This document shows positions 1 through 6,764 of a stretch of DNA of 10,796 nt, in pieces. A program made the translations under genes and the position numbers. The stretch comes from Deltaproteobacteria bacterium (GTDB lineage: Bacteria > Desulfobacterota > Binatia > Binatales > Binataceae), in contig JAJZAG010000106.1 in the NCBI GenBank assembly GCA_021799555.1, positions 1 to 10,796 on the forward strand, in the 5' to 3' direction. Below the pieces are notes generated by a model. It saw only the letters and a list, made by a program, of their open reading frames with translations. It made no database searches and was not told the origin of the DNA. Each line of letters opens with the position of its first letter. Within the stretch, counting starts at the first letter, position 1.

Positions 1-603
1 GATCGGAGCGCCGTCGAGGTCGTGACCCACAGTACTACCGGTGACCGCGAACCCGAGCCCGTCGAGAAACTTGGCGGCATCACGTGGTGCCTGATTTCGC
101 GAGCGGCTGCCGTAGCTACTGACGATTAGGCTGCCGCGGCGCGCGACCGCGCCATTGAGCAGGCGCACCAGATATCGGCGCTGGTATTGCTCCGGCACGA
201 ACTCGAGCAGCGTGTGCACGTAGTTGTATTGACGACGAGGTTGCCACTCGAAGGCGTTGGCGACATCGAAATTTGCGGCAAATCCGGGCAGGCGCCGACG
301 CGCCAGGTTGATAAGCTCGGGGAGAAGATCGATTCCATGGGGTTCGATTTCGATGCCGCGCGCGGTGCCCCACGCCATCAGTGATTCCAGCAACATTCCG
401 TTGGCGCATCCGATGTCGAGGAAGCTTCCGCTAGAGGTGACGGCCGCGAGAATCGGCTCGCGCGCAAGCCGCCAGCGTTCCGGTGTGCTGCTATAGCCAG
501 ATTGACGCAACGGTTCATCGGTCCGGAGATACCTATCGCGATACAGTCGCGCTTGCGTATCGAACCAATCGCGCAGGTCGGTTTCGCGGTCCCTCATCGG
601 CAT
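1..603 (-). CDS. Class I SAM-dependent methyltransferase, 3' end cut by window edge
   Basis: An open frame of 199 codons from the ATG at 595-597 (201 from an in-frame ATG at 601-603) reaches the left edge without a stop. It has the Rossmann methyltransferase layout: motif I FLDIGCANG at residues 59-67 (SAM-binding glycine loop), an acidic residue ending strand 2 in PHGID (D90), FDVANAFEW at 110-118 as the adenine-side motif, and a QYNYVHTLLEFVP segment at 123-135 as motif IV. The N-terminal 40 residues are charged and Tyr/Arg-rich. The substrate cannot be told; the fold alone covers small molecules, lipids, rRNA and proteins. It starts 6 bases after the ispF stop on the same strand, so it is probably co-transcribed with ispF. 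Neither start has a clear Shine-Dalgarno, so the choice of 603 over 597 is open and trivial. The family call is firm, the function unknown. Confidence 0.85.
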   Translation of the reverse strand, partial: MPMRDRETDLRDWFDTQARLYRDRYLRTDEPLRQSGYSSTPERWRLAREPILAAVTSSGSFLDIGCANGMLLESLMAWGTARGIEIEPHGIDLLPELINLARRRLPGFAANFDVANAFEWQPRRQYNYVHTLLEFVPEQYQRRYLVRLLNGAVARRGSLIVSSYGSRSRNQAPRDAAKFLDGLGFAVTGSTVGHDLDGAPI

Positions 604-609
604 CGCCGA

Positions 610-1089
610 TCAATCCGCTTCGAGCATCACTATTGCGGCCGCCGCCATGCCGTCTCCACGGCCCAGTGCGCCGACGCCTTCGGGGCTCGAGGCCTTGACG
701 TTGACGCGGTCGAGGGTGGTTGAGATCGTCGCGGCGATTCGTCCGCGCATCGTGTCCAGATGCGGTTTGAGTTTGGGCGCCTGCGCGAAGATCGTCAGAT
801 CCGCGTTGCCCATGCGCCAACCGCGCGCCTTCGCCATCGCCCAAACCTCGGCGAGCAGCTTAAGGCTGTTGGCGCCGGCGTAACGCGGATCGGTATCGGG
901 GAAATGGCGGCCCAGGTCGCCCTCGCCGATCGCGCCCAATATTGCGTTGGCGAGTGCGTGCGCGGCGACGTCGGCGTCGGAGTGACCGGCGAGGCCTTTG
1001 TCGTGAGCGATCTCGACGCCGGCCAAAATCAGTTTGCGACCGGCGGCAAGCGGATGAAAATCGAATCCCTGTCCTATTCGATAGCGCAT
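610..1089 (-). CDS. ispF: 2-C-methyl-D-erythritol 2,4-cyclodiphosphate synthase
   Basis: IspF converts 4-diphosphocytidyl-2-C-methyl-D-erythritol 2-phosphate to the 2,4-cyclodiphosphate with loss of CMP, the fifth step of the cytosolic MEP isoprenoid pathway. The 159-residue product has the family's usual length and begins with the conserved G-F-D-x-H block (D10 and H12). H44, inside GHSDADVAAHAL at 35-46, completes the divalent-metal site. Further family blocks are FPDTDP, the NADLTIFAQAPKLKPH stretch, VNVKASSPEGVGALGRGDG and the hydrophobic C-terminus. The protein is a stand-alone IspF, not an IspDF fusion, and no ispD is in the window. The ATG at 1087-1089 lies only two residues before the conserved start block, so the start is well supported despite a weak ribosome site. 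It heads a minus-strand unit with the methyltransferase and is divergent from the LapA-domain gene. Confidence 0.97.
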   Translation of the reverse strand: MRYRIGQGFDFHPLAAGRKLILAGVEIAHDKGLAGHSDADVAAHALANAILGAIGEGDLGRHFPDTDPRYAGANSLKLLAEVWAMAKARGWRMGNADLTIFAQAPKLKPHLDTMRGRIAATISTTLDRVNVKASSPEGVGALGRGDGMAAAAIVMLEAD

Positions 1090-1159
1090 CGCAAGTTACC
1101 CGAAAGCCTCGTCGCGGTCGCACGGCAATCGCACGGCATGCGCGGCGGCGCCTGCCGCG

Positions 1160-1192
1160 TTGACAATGGCCGTTCGGCCAAGCAAGCTTTGC
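1160..1192 (+). promoter_or_regulatory. Possible promoter box with spacer inverted repeat upstream of the LapA-domain gene
   Basis: A perfect TTGACA lies at 1160-1165, 56 bases before the ATG at 1222. Directly after it, TGGCCG-TT-CGGCCA (1167-1180) is a 6-base-arm inverted repeat, followed by GCAA-GCT-TTGC (1182-1192). No good -10 hexamer lies at the normal spacing, so the box could belong to an activator-dependent or repressed promoter, or be chance. The region also lies between divergent genes and could serve ispF. Confidence 0.3.
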
Positions 1193-1221
1193 TCAGATTA
1201 CGCAGCAAGGAGTAAGCGGTC

Positions 1222-1497
1222 ATGCCTGCATTTGCCAAAAACCCGAAAATTATCGTTGGCACGATCGTGGTCCTATGGGTGATCTACGTGATCTGGGCGA
1301 ATATCCAGCCGCAGCCGGTTGATATTTATCTGTTCCCCTATTTTCTGAAGCTGCAAATACAGCTTTCGGCGATTATCCTTGGTTCGGCAATCTTCGGCGC
1401 GATCCTTACAATCGCTATTCGCTATTTCTGGTCGCGGCGCTCTTCGAAGAACGCATCGTCGCCTGCTTCCGCGGCGAGCCGCAGCACAGTAGCCTGA
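1222..1497 (+). CDS. Small LapA-domain (DUF1049-like) inner-membrane protein
   Basis: This 91-residue protein has two hydrophobic helices, about residues 9-28 and 46-69, joined by a short loop carrying the N-x-x-P-V-x-I-Y-L-F-type segment (ANIQPQPVDIYLFPYF, 26-41). That layout is characteristic of the LapA/DUF1049 family, whose Escherichia coli member works with LapB in controlling LpxC and lipopolysaccharide synthesis. The usual cytoplasmic coiled-coil tail is missing: after RYFWSRR at 67-73 there is only a Ser/Ala-rich tail of about 18 residues. A strong Shine-Dalgarno AGGAG at 1208-1212, 9 bases before the ATG, shows the gene is translated. No lapB is adjacent. The last 76 bases, including the codons for the Ser/Ala tail, overlap the 3' end of moeA on the other strand. 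The domain call is likely, the role in LPS control only inferred. Confidence 0.75.
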   Translation: MPAFAKNPKIIVGTIVVLWVIYVIWANIQPQPVDIYLFPYFLKLQIQLSAIILGSAIFGAILTIAIRYFWSRRSSKNASSPASAASRSTVA

Positions 1498-2675
1498 GCG
1501 CCCTTGCGGAGAAGGGTTAACGCCGCCGGCCCGATCAGCAGGCCATCGGCGCGCGAGAGCGAGCTCAGAATTCCAGAGCCTTGATTTCCGGTCGGTGCGG
1601 CGACGAACTCGCCGCTTTCGCGCGCGAGCCTGACCCGGACAAACTCGGTCAGATTATTCGCGAGCTTGATATCGGCGCTGCATCGGACCGTCACGCGCGC
1701 AAGTCCAGGGTCGTTACGCCCCGACATCCGCCGTAGCGCCGGACCGACGTAGAGATAGAAGCAGACCAACGTCGAAACGGGGTTTCCCGGCAACCCGAAT
1801 ACCGGCCGCGTGCCGATCGTTCCATACTTGAGCGGACGCCCGGGTTTTTGTGCTACGCCGTGAAACAGCGTGCGCATCGCGAGTTCGTCAAGAACGACTT
1901 TGACGAAATCGAACTGCCCGACTGAGACTCCGCCCGTCGAGAGCACAACGTCGAAGGCCATCGCCTCTTGGAGCCGCTCGCGGACCTCTTCCCTGGTGTC
2001 CCGCGCGACACGCAGAATTGCAGGGTCGCCGCCAGCCTCGCGGATCGCGCCCGCCAATGCATAGGCACTCGAGTTGACGACCTGCGCGCCGGCGGGCCGC
2101 TGGTCGATATCTACCAACTCGTCGCCGGTCGCGACGATCGCGACGCGCGGCCGCCGATAAACGGCGACCATCGCGCGGTTCAACGACGCAAGCATCCCAA
2201 GGTCGGCCGGCGTGAGCACCTTTCCCGGTGACATGACAAGCTCATCGGTATGAAGATCCTCGCCGCGCAGGCGGATGAACGCCGCCGGTTCGACCGGTGC
2301 GAGAATTTCCACCACCGCGCCTTCACCGCGCGTACGCTCGACGGGCACTATCGCATCGGCGCCGGAAGCGATCGGCGCGCCGGTCATCGTTCGGGCGCAT
2401 TGGCCGGCGCCAATCCGGCGCGAGGGCATCTTGCCCGCAGGCACGGTCTCAACGACCTCGAGGTTGATCGGGTTCACCTCGCTGGCCGCGACGACATCGG
2501 CGGCGCGCACTGCGTAACCGTCCATCGCGGAGTTATCGAACCCCGGAATGTCGCGAGGCGAGCGGAGCTCCTCGGCCAGGACGCGGCCGAGACTATCGAG
2601 AGTCGGGATTCGCTCGACGCCGAGCGATCCCACCGACGTGAGGACGATTTGCAGTGCATCGTCGGCGCTAATCAT
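1422..2675 (-). CDS. moeA: Molybdopterin molybdenumtransferase
   Basis: MoeA inserts molybdate into adenylylated molybdopterin to make molybdenum cofactor in the cytosol. The 417-residue product is of normal, full length. It carries the N-terminal signature PGFDNSAMDGYAVRAAD at 44-60 (D48 and D52), the RGED block ending at D140, the molybdopterin-binding domain with ATGDEL at 182-187, VNSSAYAL at 200-207 and the STGGVSVGQFDFV loop at 246-258, then KPGRPLKYG and GLPGNPVSTLVCFYLYV, and a C-terminal beta domain. All expected acidic active-site positions are present. The ATG at 2673-2675 is the only start in frame after the upstream stop, although no good Shine-Dalgarno precedes it. A TTGACC/TAAGGT pair at 2713-2739 with 15-base spacing is a poor promoter candidate. 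No other moa, mob or mod gene is in the window. Its 3' end overlaps the convergent LapA-domain gene. Confidence 0.97.
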   Translation of the reverse strand: MISADDALQIVLTSVGSLGVERIPTLDSLGRVLAEELRSPRDIPGFDNSAMDGYAVRAADVVAASEVNPINLEVVETVPAGKMPSRRIGAGQCARTMTGAPIASGADAIVPVERTRGEGAVVEILAPVEPAAFIRLRGEDLHTDELVMSPGKVLTPADLGMLASLNRAMVAVYRRPRVAIVATGDELVDIDQRPAGAQVVNSSAYALAGAIREAGGDPAILRVARDTREEVRERLQEAMAFDVVLSTGGVSVGQFDFVKVVLDELAMRTLFHGVAQKPGRPLKYGTIGTRPVFGLPGNPVSTLVCFYLYVGPALRRMSGRNDPGLARVTVRCSADIKLANNLTEFVRVRLARESGEFVAAPTGNQGSGILSSLSRADGLLIGPAALTLLRKGAQATVLRLAAEAGDDAFFEERRDQK

Positions 2676-2804
2676 CGTGAGGCAAGAATACGCATCTTCG
2701 CGCCCGATGAGAACCTTAGCGATGCGACAAAACGGTCAAGAGGTTGTAAGGCGCCGGCGTGAGGGCAGGATGGCAGCCGCTACGGGGGGCGGGGAGACGC
2801 GAAA

Positions 2805-3797
2805 TCAGTACGCCTTGGCGGTACGCAGGATCGGGATACGCAGGCTGTAAGTGTGAGCGTACGGAGGAACGCGATCGCGAAGAATCGCAGGGTTCAACTC
2901 TTTGAGCTGCCGAAGTGGGATGCCGTACTTGTGCGCCAAGGCGGTGAGTTTTGTCCCACCGCGAACCGAGAGTGCGCTGTACGAAGGCGCCGCGTCATAA
3001 TTGACGTTGCCGATCCCGTAGGCTGCTGCATTGTGCGCGATAAAGGCAACCGCCATGAACCTTGCCAGAAGGCATTGAGTGTCATGCGGCAAGCGAGCCA
3101 TATAGCGGTTGAAACTCCCACCCCGCATCACCCAATAGCGATTTATCGCAAGGTCGCCCCGGTTCCACCCGACCACCGCGACTCGCCAGTCATAGCCTGC
3201 TGCGTCGTGGAGATCCGCTAGATACTCGGCAGCGGCCCGGGTTGAAAGAATAGGGTCGCGGCGTTCATCAACCCAATGGTTTACGCGAAGGCCGTATCTT
3301 TTGGCTGTGCCTTTAGTGAACTGCCATGGACCTTTGCCGCGGCGCGAGAACTCGCTTTCCGCGAAGGCAAGGTAGACCAAGTCTTCAGGAACTCCATAGG
3401 ACCGCATCACGCGGACCATTTGGGGCAGATACGGCCTACTGCGCTTGAAGCTACCCTCGAGCGTTCCCGGTTGATTGAGGTATTCGTCAACGTATCGCTG
3501 TACGATGTGATTGAGAAGAATCGGGAACGGCTCGACGCGTCTAGGCGGCGCAGTGATAAAAGAAGGTCCGGCAGACGCGGTAGGCGCGCCAAGATTCTTT
3601 TGTGGAACCTGGATTATATTGGTCTGAGGGGCTGTGTCCTGGGGTTTGCTGGGAGCGCCAAGAGCCGCGATCGCGGGGTTCTGCGGCTCCCATCCCGGGT
3701 CGATACCTTGCGCGGCCGAGCATAGCTGAACGCCAGCAATCGCCGGAATCAGCAGTATAGCCGCAACGACCGAATATCTTCCGTAGCCTCGAATCAT
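2805..3797 (-). CDS. MltD-like lytic murein transglycosylase with C-terminal LysM-like domain
   Basis: The 330-residue product begins with an export signal (hydrophobic 9-24, likely type I cleavage after CSA at 26-28; the cysteine is not in a lipobox). A Pro/Ala/Gln-rich linker follows at about 31-90. Then comes a family-1 SLT domain of MltD style: RSRPYLPQMVRVMRSYGVPEDL at 119-140, the catalytic glutamate E147 in AESEF, GPWQFTKGTAKRYGL at 156-170, and VGWNRGDLAINRYW at 209-222, where most relatives have AYN-x-G. The C-terminal 272-322 reads like a degenerate LysM module (SVRGGTKLTALAHKYGIPLRQLKELNP, ending YSLRIP), which would bind glycan. The enzyme should cleave the MurNAc-GlcNAc bond of periplasmic peptidoglycan, leaving 1,6-anhydroMurNAc. 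The loop between the glutamate block and GPWQF is about six residues shorter than usual. The start follows GGTGGAG closely and gives a proper signal peptide. Divergent from ntrB; moeA lies 129 bases downstream. Confidence 0.87.
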   Translation of the reverse strand: MIRGYGRYSVVAAILLIPAIAGVQLCSAAQGIDPGWEPQNPAIAALGAPSKPQDTAPQTNIIQVPQKNLGAPTASAGPSFITAPPRRVEPFPILLNHIVQRYVDEYLNQPGTLEGSFKRSRPYLPQMVRVMRSYGVPEDLVYLAFAESEFSRRGKGPWQFTKGTAKRYGLRVNHWVDERRDPILSTRAAAEYLADLHDAAGYDWRVAVVGWNRGDLAINRYWVMRGGSFNRYMARLPHDTQCLLARFMAVAFIAHNAAAYGIGNVNYDAAPSYSALSVRGGTKLTALAHKYGIPLRQLKELNPAILRDRVPPYAHTYSLRIPILRTAKAY

Positions 3798-3856
3798 TCT
3801 CCACCCGCGTTCCGGTCAACCCTAACTGCTGAGGCGCGAGTATTCAACCCGAAAAA

Positions 3857-3869
3857 TCGAATAATCCGA
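3857..3869. repeat. Imperfect palindrome in AT-rich intergenic patch
   Basis: TCGAATAATCCGA has arms TCGAAT and ATCCGA around a central A, with one mismatch between the arms. It lies just downstream of the candidate minus-strand -10 box, where an operator or a transcription start would sit. It is short enough to be chance. Confidence 0.2.
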
Positions 3870-3876
3870 TAAAAAA

Positions 3877-3906
3877 ATCTTATGTTACCAAACAACCAAA
3901 CTTCAA
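3877..3906 (-). promoter_or_regulatory. Possible sigma-70 promoter for the lytic transglycosylase gene
   Basis: Read on the minus strand, TTGAAG (3901-3906) and TAAGAT (3877-3882) are separated by 18 bases and each matches 4 of 6 consensus positions. They lie about 80 bases upstream of the transglycosylase ATG, inside the most AT-rich stretch of the window (about 3846-3900), which stands out from the GC-rich surroundings. Assigned by inspection only. Confidence 0.3.
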
Positions 3907-3960
3907 TGTCGATGAGTGTCACCCGAGGCGACTCGCAAATAATGGAGTCTCCGAAGCCCG

Positions 3961-3977
3961 GTTGACGAGGCGTCAAC
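3961..3977. repeat. 17-base perfect inverted repeat between divergent genes, possible operator
   Basis: GTTGACG-AGG-CGTCAAC has two perfect 7-base arms around a 3-base centre. It lies in the 289-base region between the transglycosylase gene and ntrB, 110 bases upstream of the ntrB TTG. The size suits a dimeric regulator. No run of T follows on either strand, so it is not an intrinsic terminator. The rest of 3798-4086 shows no convincing gene. Confidence 0.4.
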
Positions 3978-4074
3978 TTGAAGAGTGCGGCTTCGATACG
4001 ATCGCAATGATGTGGTACTTTGGTCACAAATCAGAGCAGTGGTCGAGTCACGCATCCGGGAGAGGACTCCGAGC

Positions 4075-4079
4075 AGGGA
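4075..4079 (+). promoter_or_regulatory. Ribosome binding site that supports the TTG start of ntrB
   Basis: AGGGA lies 7 bases before the TTG at 4087, and a TAG stop occupies 4084-4086 in the same frame. The TTG is therefore the first possible start codon. The PAS domain begins within the first few residues, so a later start would truncate it. Confidence 0.55.
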
Positions 4080-4086
4080 TGTGTAG

Positions 4087-5229
4087 TTGAAACTTTGGCG
4101 CGACATAATTGACAGCCTGCCGGACGCAATAATCGTGCTGTCCGATGCTATTGAGCCGTTAGCAATAAATCCTGCCGCGGAAACGATGCTTGGTGCGTCT
4201 TCTTTCACGCGGAACCAACTCGGCGACCTTCTCGAGCATAATCCTTGGTTGGACAAGATGGTGCGCAACTGCCTGAAAACCGGGCAGAGTTTCGCTGCCC
4301 CGGACGCTGTCTTAGGGTTGGGTCCGCAATCGGTTACGGTGCGAACCGAGGTCTCCCCATTGCTTGCCGAAGACGGAAGGACGCAGGGCGCGATTATCCA
4401 ATTGCGTGACCTGACGCATCAGAAGAGCGCAGCGGAGGTTACCAATCCAGTCGAACTAAGCCTGCGGCTTTCGCCGGCCGGTCTTGCACACGAGGTCAAA
4501 AATCCCCTGACCGGAATCAAGGGCGCGGCGGAATTGATTGCCGCGATGTACCCGGCCGAACCTCGCGTGCAGCAATACTATGGCGTGATTCGTGACGGGG
4601 TGAATCGAATTACCTCCTTGGTCGAGCAGGTTCTCGCGGTCAGCGCGCCGCAACGCCTGGCGGTCGAGCCGGTCAATATCCATCAGGTGTTGCATCAAGC
4701 GTTGCGGATGGCTGGGTTGTACCCGAATGCGCCCGACGCGGTCCGGATCGAGCAGGATTTCGACCCGAGCCTGCCCGATATTCAAGGTGATTCGGTGGCG
4801 CTCGAACGCGCCTTCCTTAACCTCTTGAAGAATGCCCGCGAGGCCGTCGCTGAATCGGGAACGATTCGGCTGCACACGCGAATTGAGACGGAATTCCGGA
4901 TGGCCACCGGCGGGCAGCATCTCCAATTCCTGCGCGTCGAAGTCAGCGATAATGGGATTGGTATCGCAGAAGATGCACTTGCGCACCTATTCACGCCATT
5001 CTTCACGACCAAACCCTCCGGAACGGGTCTTGGCTTGGTGTTGAGCCAGCGCATTATAGCTTTACACGGTGGTAGACTATGGGCGACGCGCGGTGGAATT
5101 CGGCGCAAGGGTGATACTTCCGACACTTCGGTGGGCGTGACGTTTAAGGTAACCCTCCCGATCGGTACACGCTCGCAATCCGCGCGTGGCGAGCTCAGCC
5201 ACGATGACTCGCAGCGCAGCGGCGGATAA
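4087..5229 (+). CDS. ntrB: NtrB-type nitrogen-regulation sensor histidine kinase
   Basis: NtrB is a soluble kinase/phosphatase that phosphorylates NtrC in response to nitrogen status signalled by PII proteins. The 380-residue product has no membrane helix. An N-terminal PAS domain (about 4-110, WRDIIDSLPDAIIVLSD onwards) is followed by the phosphoacceptor block GLAHEVKNPLTGIKGAAEL at 132-150 with H135. The DFDPSLPD segment at 224-231 closely resembles the NtrB/GlnL family. The ATPase domain has the N box NLLKNA (N249), G1 VSDNGIGI (D288-G290), the F box LFTPFFTTK and G2 GTGLGL at 312-317. A basic insert (RRKGDTSDTS, 339-348) interrupts the final ATPase strands, and the last 18 residues are an extra polar tail. 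Translation begins at TTG. It lies 18 bases upstream of ntrC and is surely co-transcribed with it. No glnA or dusB flanks it. Confidence 0.9.
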   Translation: MKLWRDIIDSLPDAIIVLSDAIEPLAINPAAETMLGASSFTRNQLGDLLEHNPWLDKMVRNCLKTGQSFAAPDAVLGLGPQSVTVRTEVSPLLAEDGRTQGAIIQLRDLTHQKSAAEVTNPVELSLRLSPAGLAHEVKNPLTGIKGAAELIAAMYPAEPRVQQYYGVIRDGVNRITSLVEQVLAVSAPQRLAVEPVNIHQVLHQALRMAGLYPNAPDAVRIEQDFDPSLPDIQGDSVALERAFLNLLKNAREAVAESGTIRLHTRIETEFRMATGGQHLQFLRVEVSDNGIGIAEDALAHLFTPFFTTKPSGTGLGLVLSQRIIALHGGRLWATRGGIRRKGDTSDTSVGVTFKVTLPIGTRSQSARGELSHDDSQRSGG

Positions 5230-5247
5230 GATTGCAGGGATATCACG

Positions 5248-6756
5248 ATGCCATCCGCTGAAGCTGAACGTCATGACGAAAACCCTGCCGCTATGGCCTC
5301 GTCGGCAGCGATTCTGATCGCTGACGACGACCCTGCGATTCGTCTTGTTCTGCGCCATCGCCTCGAAGCCGAAGGCTACGCGGTCGAGGAAGCCGCCGAC
5401 AGCGCCGCGGCGCTCGAGGCGCTGCGTTCGAACCGTTTCGACGTCGCGATAGTTGACATCATCATGCCCGGCGCGGGCGGGCTCGAGGTTCTGTCGGCAG
5501 CCAAGGCCCAGGAGGTTCGCACCCTGGTCATCGTGGTGACAGCGGCCAGCACGATGAACAACGCGGTCGAGGCGATGAAGCGCGGGGCGCACGATTACCT
5601 GACCAAGCCGTTCGCCAATCTCGATCTGGTCGCCGCAGCGGTGGGCCGCGCGCTCGAGATTGCCGCGCAGGCGGCGGATCTCGACCGGCTCAAGAACGAA
5701 GTCGGCCGCCAGCTGGTCGGCGGCGAGATTATCGGACGCAGTCCGGCGATGCAGGAAGTTTATAAGCTCGTCGGCCGAGTCGTGACCAACGACGCAACTG
5801 TCCTGTTGTCGGGCGAGAGCGGAACCGGCAAGGAGCTGGTTGCGCGGGCGATCCATTTCAAGTCGGCGAGGTGGCGGGCGCCGTTCGTCGCGGTCAACTG
5901 CTCGGCGATTCCGCAGGGTCTGCTCGAAAGCGAACTCTTTGGGCATGAGCGCGGCTCGTTCACCGGCGCAAGCGAGCGGCGCGCGGGGAAATTCGAGATG
6001 GCGGAGAGCGGGACGATCTTCCTCGACGAGATCGGCGATCTCCCGCTCGAGTTGCAGCCGAAACTGCTGCGCGTGCTCCAGGAGCGCGAGTTCAACCGCG
6101 TGGGCAGCGTCGAAACCCTCAAACTAAAGGCGCGCGTGATCGCGGCCACCAATCAGGACTTGCAGAGCCTGGTTGCGGCGCGAAAATTCCGCGAGGATCT
6201 GTACTTCAGGTTGCGCGTGATTCCGATCCAGATGCCGGCGCTGCGCGAACGGCGCGAAGATATTGCCGAACTAACCGACTACTTTGTCGGCAAAGCGGTG
6301 CGCGAGATGGGCGCGCGGGTCGCCGCGATCAGTCCCGAGGCGCGCGCCAAGCTCGCCGCGCATAGCTGGCCCGGCAACGTGCGGGAGCTCGAGAACACCG
6401 TGATGCGCGCGGCGTTGCTCGCGCCCGGCAACACGATCCGCGAAGAGGATATAGAGCTATCGGGTGGCCCCGCCGCTATGGGGGCGGAGGCCGGTGCGTC
6501 CGGCTCCGACGGCGCGTCGCTCGCCGCGATCATTGCGGGGCGAATCGCGCAGTGGCTCGACTCCCCGGCCGGCGGCGAGCCGCGCGATTTATACGAGAAA
6601 ATGATCGGTGAGATTGAACGTCCACTAATCGAAATCGCGTTGCGCCGCAGCGGCGGCAATCAGGTCAAGGCGGCGCGGATGCTGGGGCTTAATCGCAACA
6701 CGCTGCGCAAGAAGATCACAGATCACAAGATCGTGCTGACCAAATATCCAACCTGA
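5248..6756 (+). CDS. ntrC: NtrC-type sigma-54-dependent response regulator
   Basis: NtrC, when phosphorylated by NtrB, binds enhancer DNA, forms an AAA+ ring and remodels sigma-54 RNA polymerase at nitrogen-regulated promoters. The 502-residue product has a receiver domain (about 20-140: acidic pocket D26-D28, phospho-acceptor D70, T98, K120). The AAA+ domain (about 160-395) has Walker A GESGTGKE at 189-196, the sigma-54 contact loop GSFTGA at 236-241, Walker B GTIFLDE at 255-261, sensor-I ATNQDL and the WPGNVREL block at 374-381. A Fis-type helix-turn-helix (about 466-492, NQVKAARMLGLNRNTLRKKI) closes it. The LAQW-like stretch before the helix-turn-helix (GRIAQWLDSP, 431-440) and IERPLIEIALRRSGGN match the NtrC subfamily. 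The contact loop carries Ser where Ala is usual, a recurring natural variant. AGGGA at 5236-5240 favours this ATG over the ATG 45 bases downstream. thiE begins 8 bases after the stop. Confidence 0.93.
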   Translation: MPSAEAERHDENPAAMASSAAILIADDDPAIRLVLRHRLEAEGYAVEEAADSAAALEALRSNRFDVAIVDIIMPGAGGLEVLSAAKAQEVRTLVIVVTAASTMNNAVEAMKRGAHDYLTKPFANLDLVAAAVGRALEIAAQAADLDRLKNEVGRQLVGGEIIGRSPAMQEVYKLVGRVVTNDATVLLSGESGTGKELVARAIHFKSARWRAPFVAVNCSAIPQGLLESELFGHERGSFTGASERRAGKFEMAESGTIFLDEIGDLPLELQPKLLRVLQEREFNRVGSVETLKLKARVIAATNQDLQSLVAARKFREDLYFRLRVIPIQMPALRERREDIAELTDYFVGKAVREMGARVAAISPEARAKLAAHSWPGNVRELENTVMRAALLAPGNTIREEDIELSGGPAAMGAEAGASGSDGASLAAIIAGRIAQWLDSPAGGEPRDLYEKMIGEIERPLIEIALRRSGGNQVKAARMLGLNRNTLRKKITDHKIVLTKYPT

Positions 6757-6764
6757 GCATTGCG

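Noticed and set aside
2250..2762. A 170-codon plus-strand open frame opposite moeA
   Set aside because: It has biased Arg/Ala/His composition and no motif, and it covers the conserved N-terminal half of moeA.
2676..2804. Terminator or small gene between the transglycosylase gene and moeA
   Set aside because: It has GC-rich stretches but no hairpin followed by T residues and no supported open frame; only a poorly spaced promoter-like pair for moeA was seen.
3794..4027. A 77-codon minus-strand open frame in the transglycosylase/ntrB intergenic region
   Set aside because: It has no ribosome site or family resemblance, and it overlaps the transglycosylase start and its likely promoter.
4456..4986. 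A 176-codon minus-strand open frame opposite ntrB
   Set aside because: It is complementary to the kinase H and N boxes, with no recognisable domain.
5077..5946. A 289-codon open frame on the minus strand opposite ntrB/ntrC
   Set aside because: It lies wholly antisense to two clear genes, is Arg/His/Asp-rich without domain motifs, and is the kind of frame GC-rich third positions leave open.
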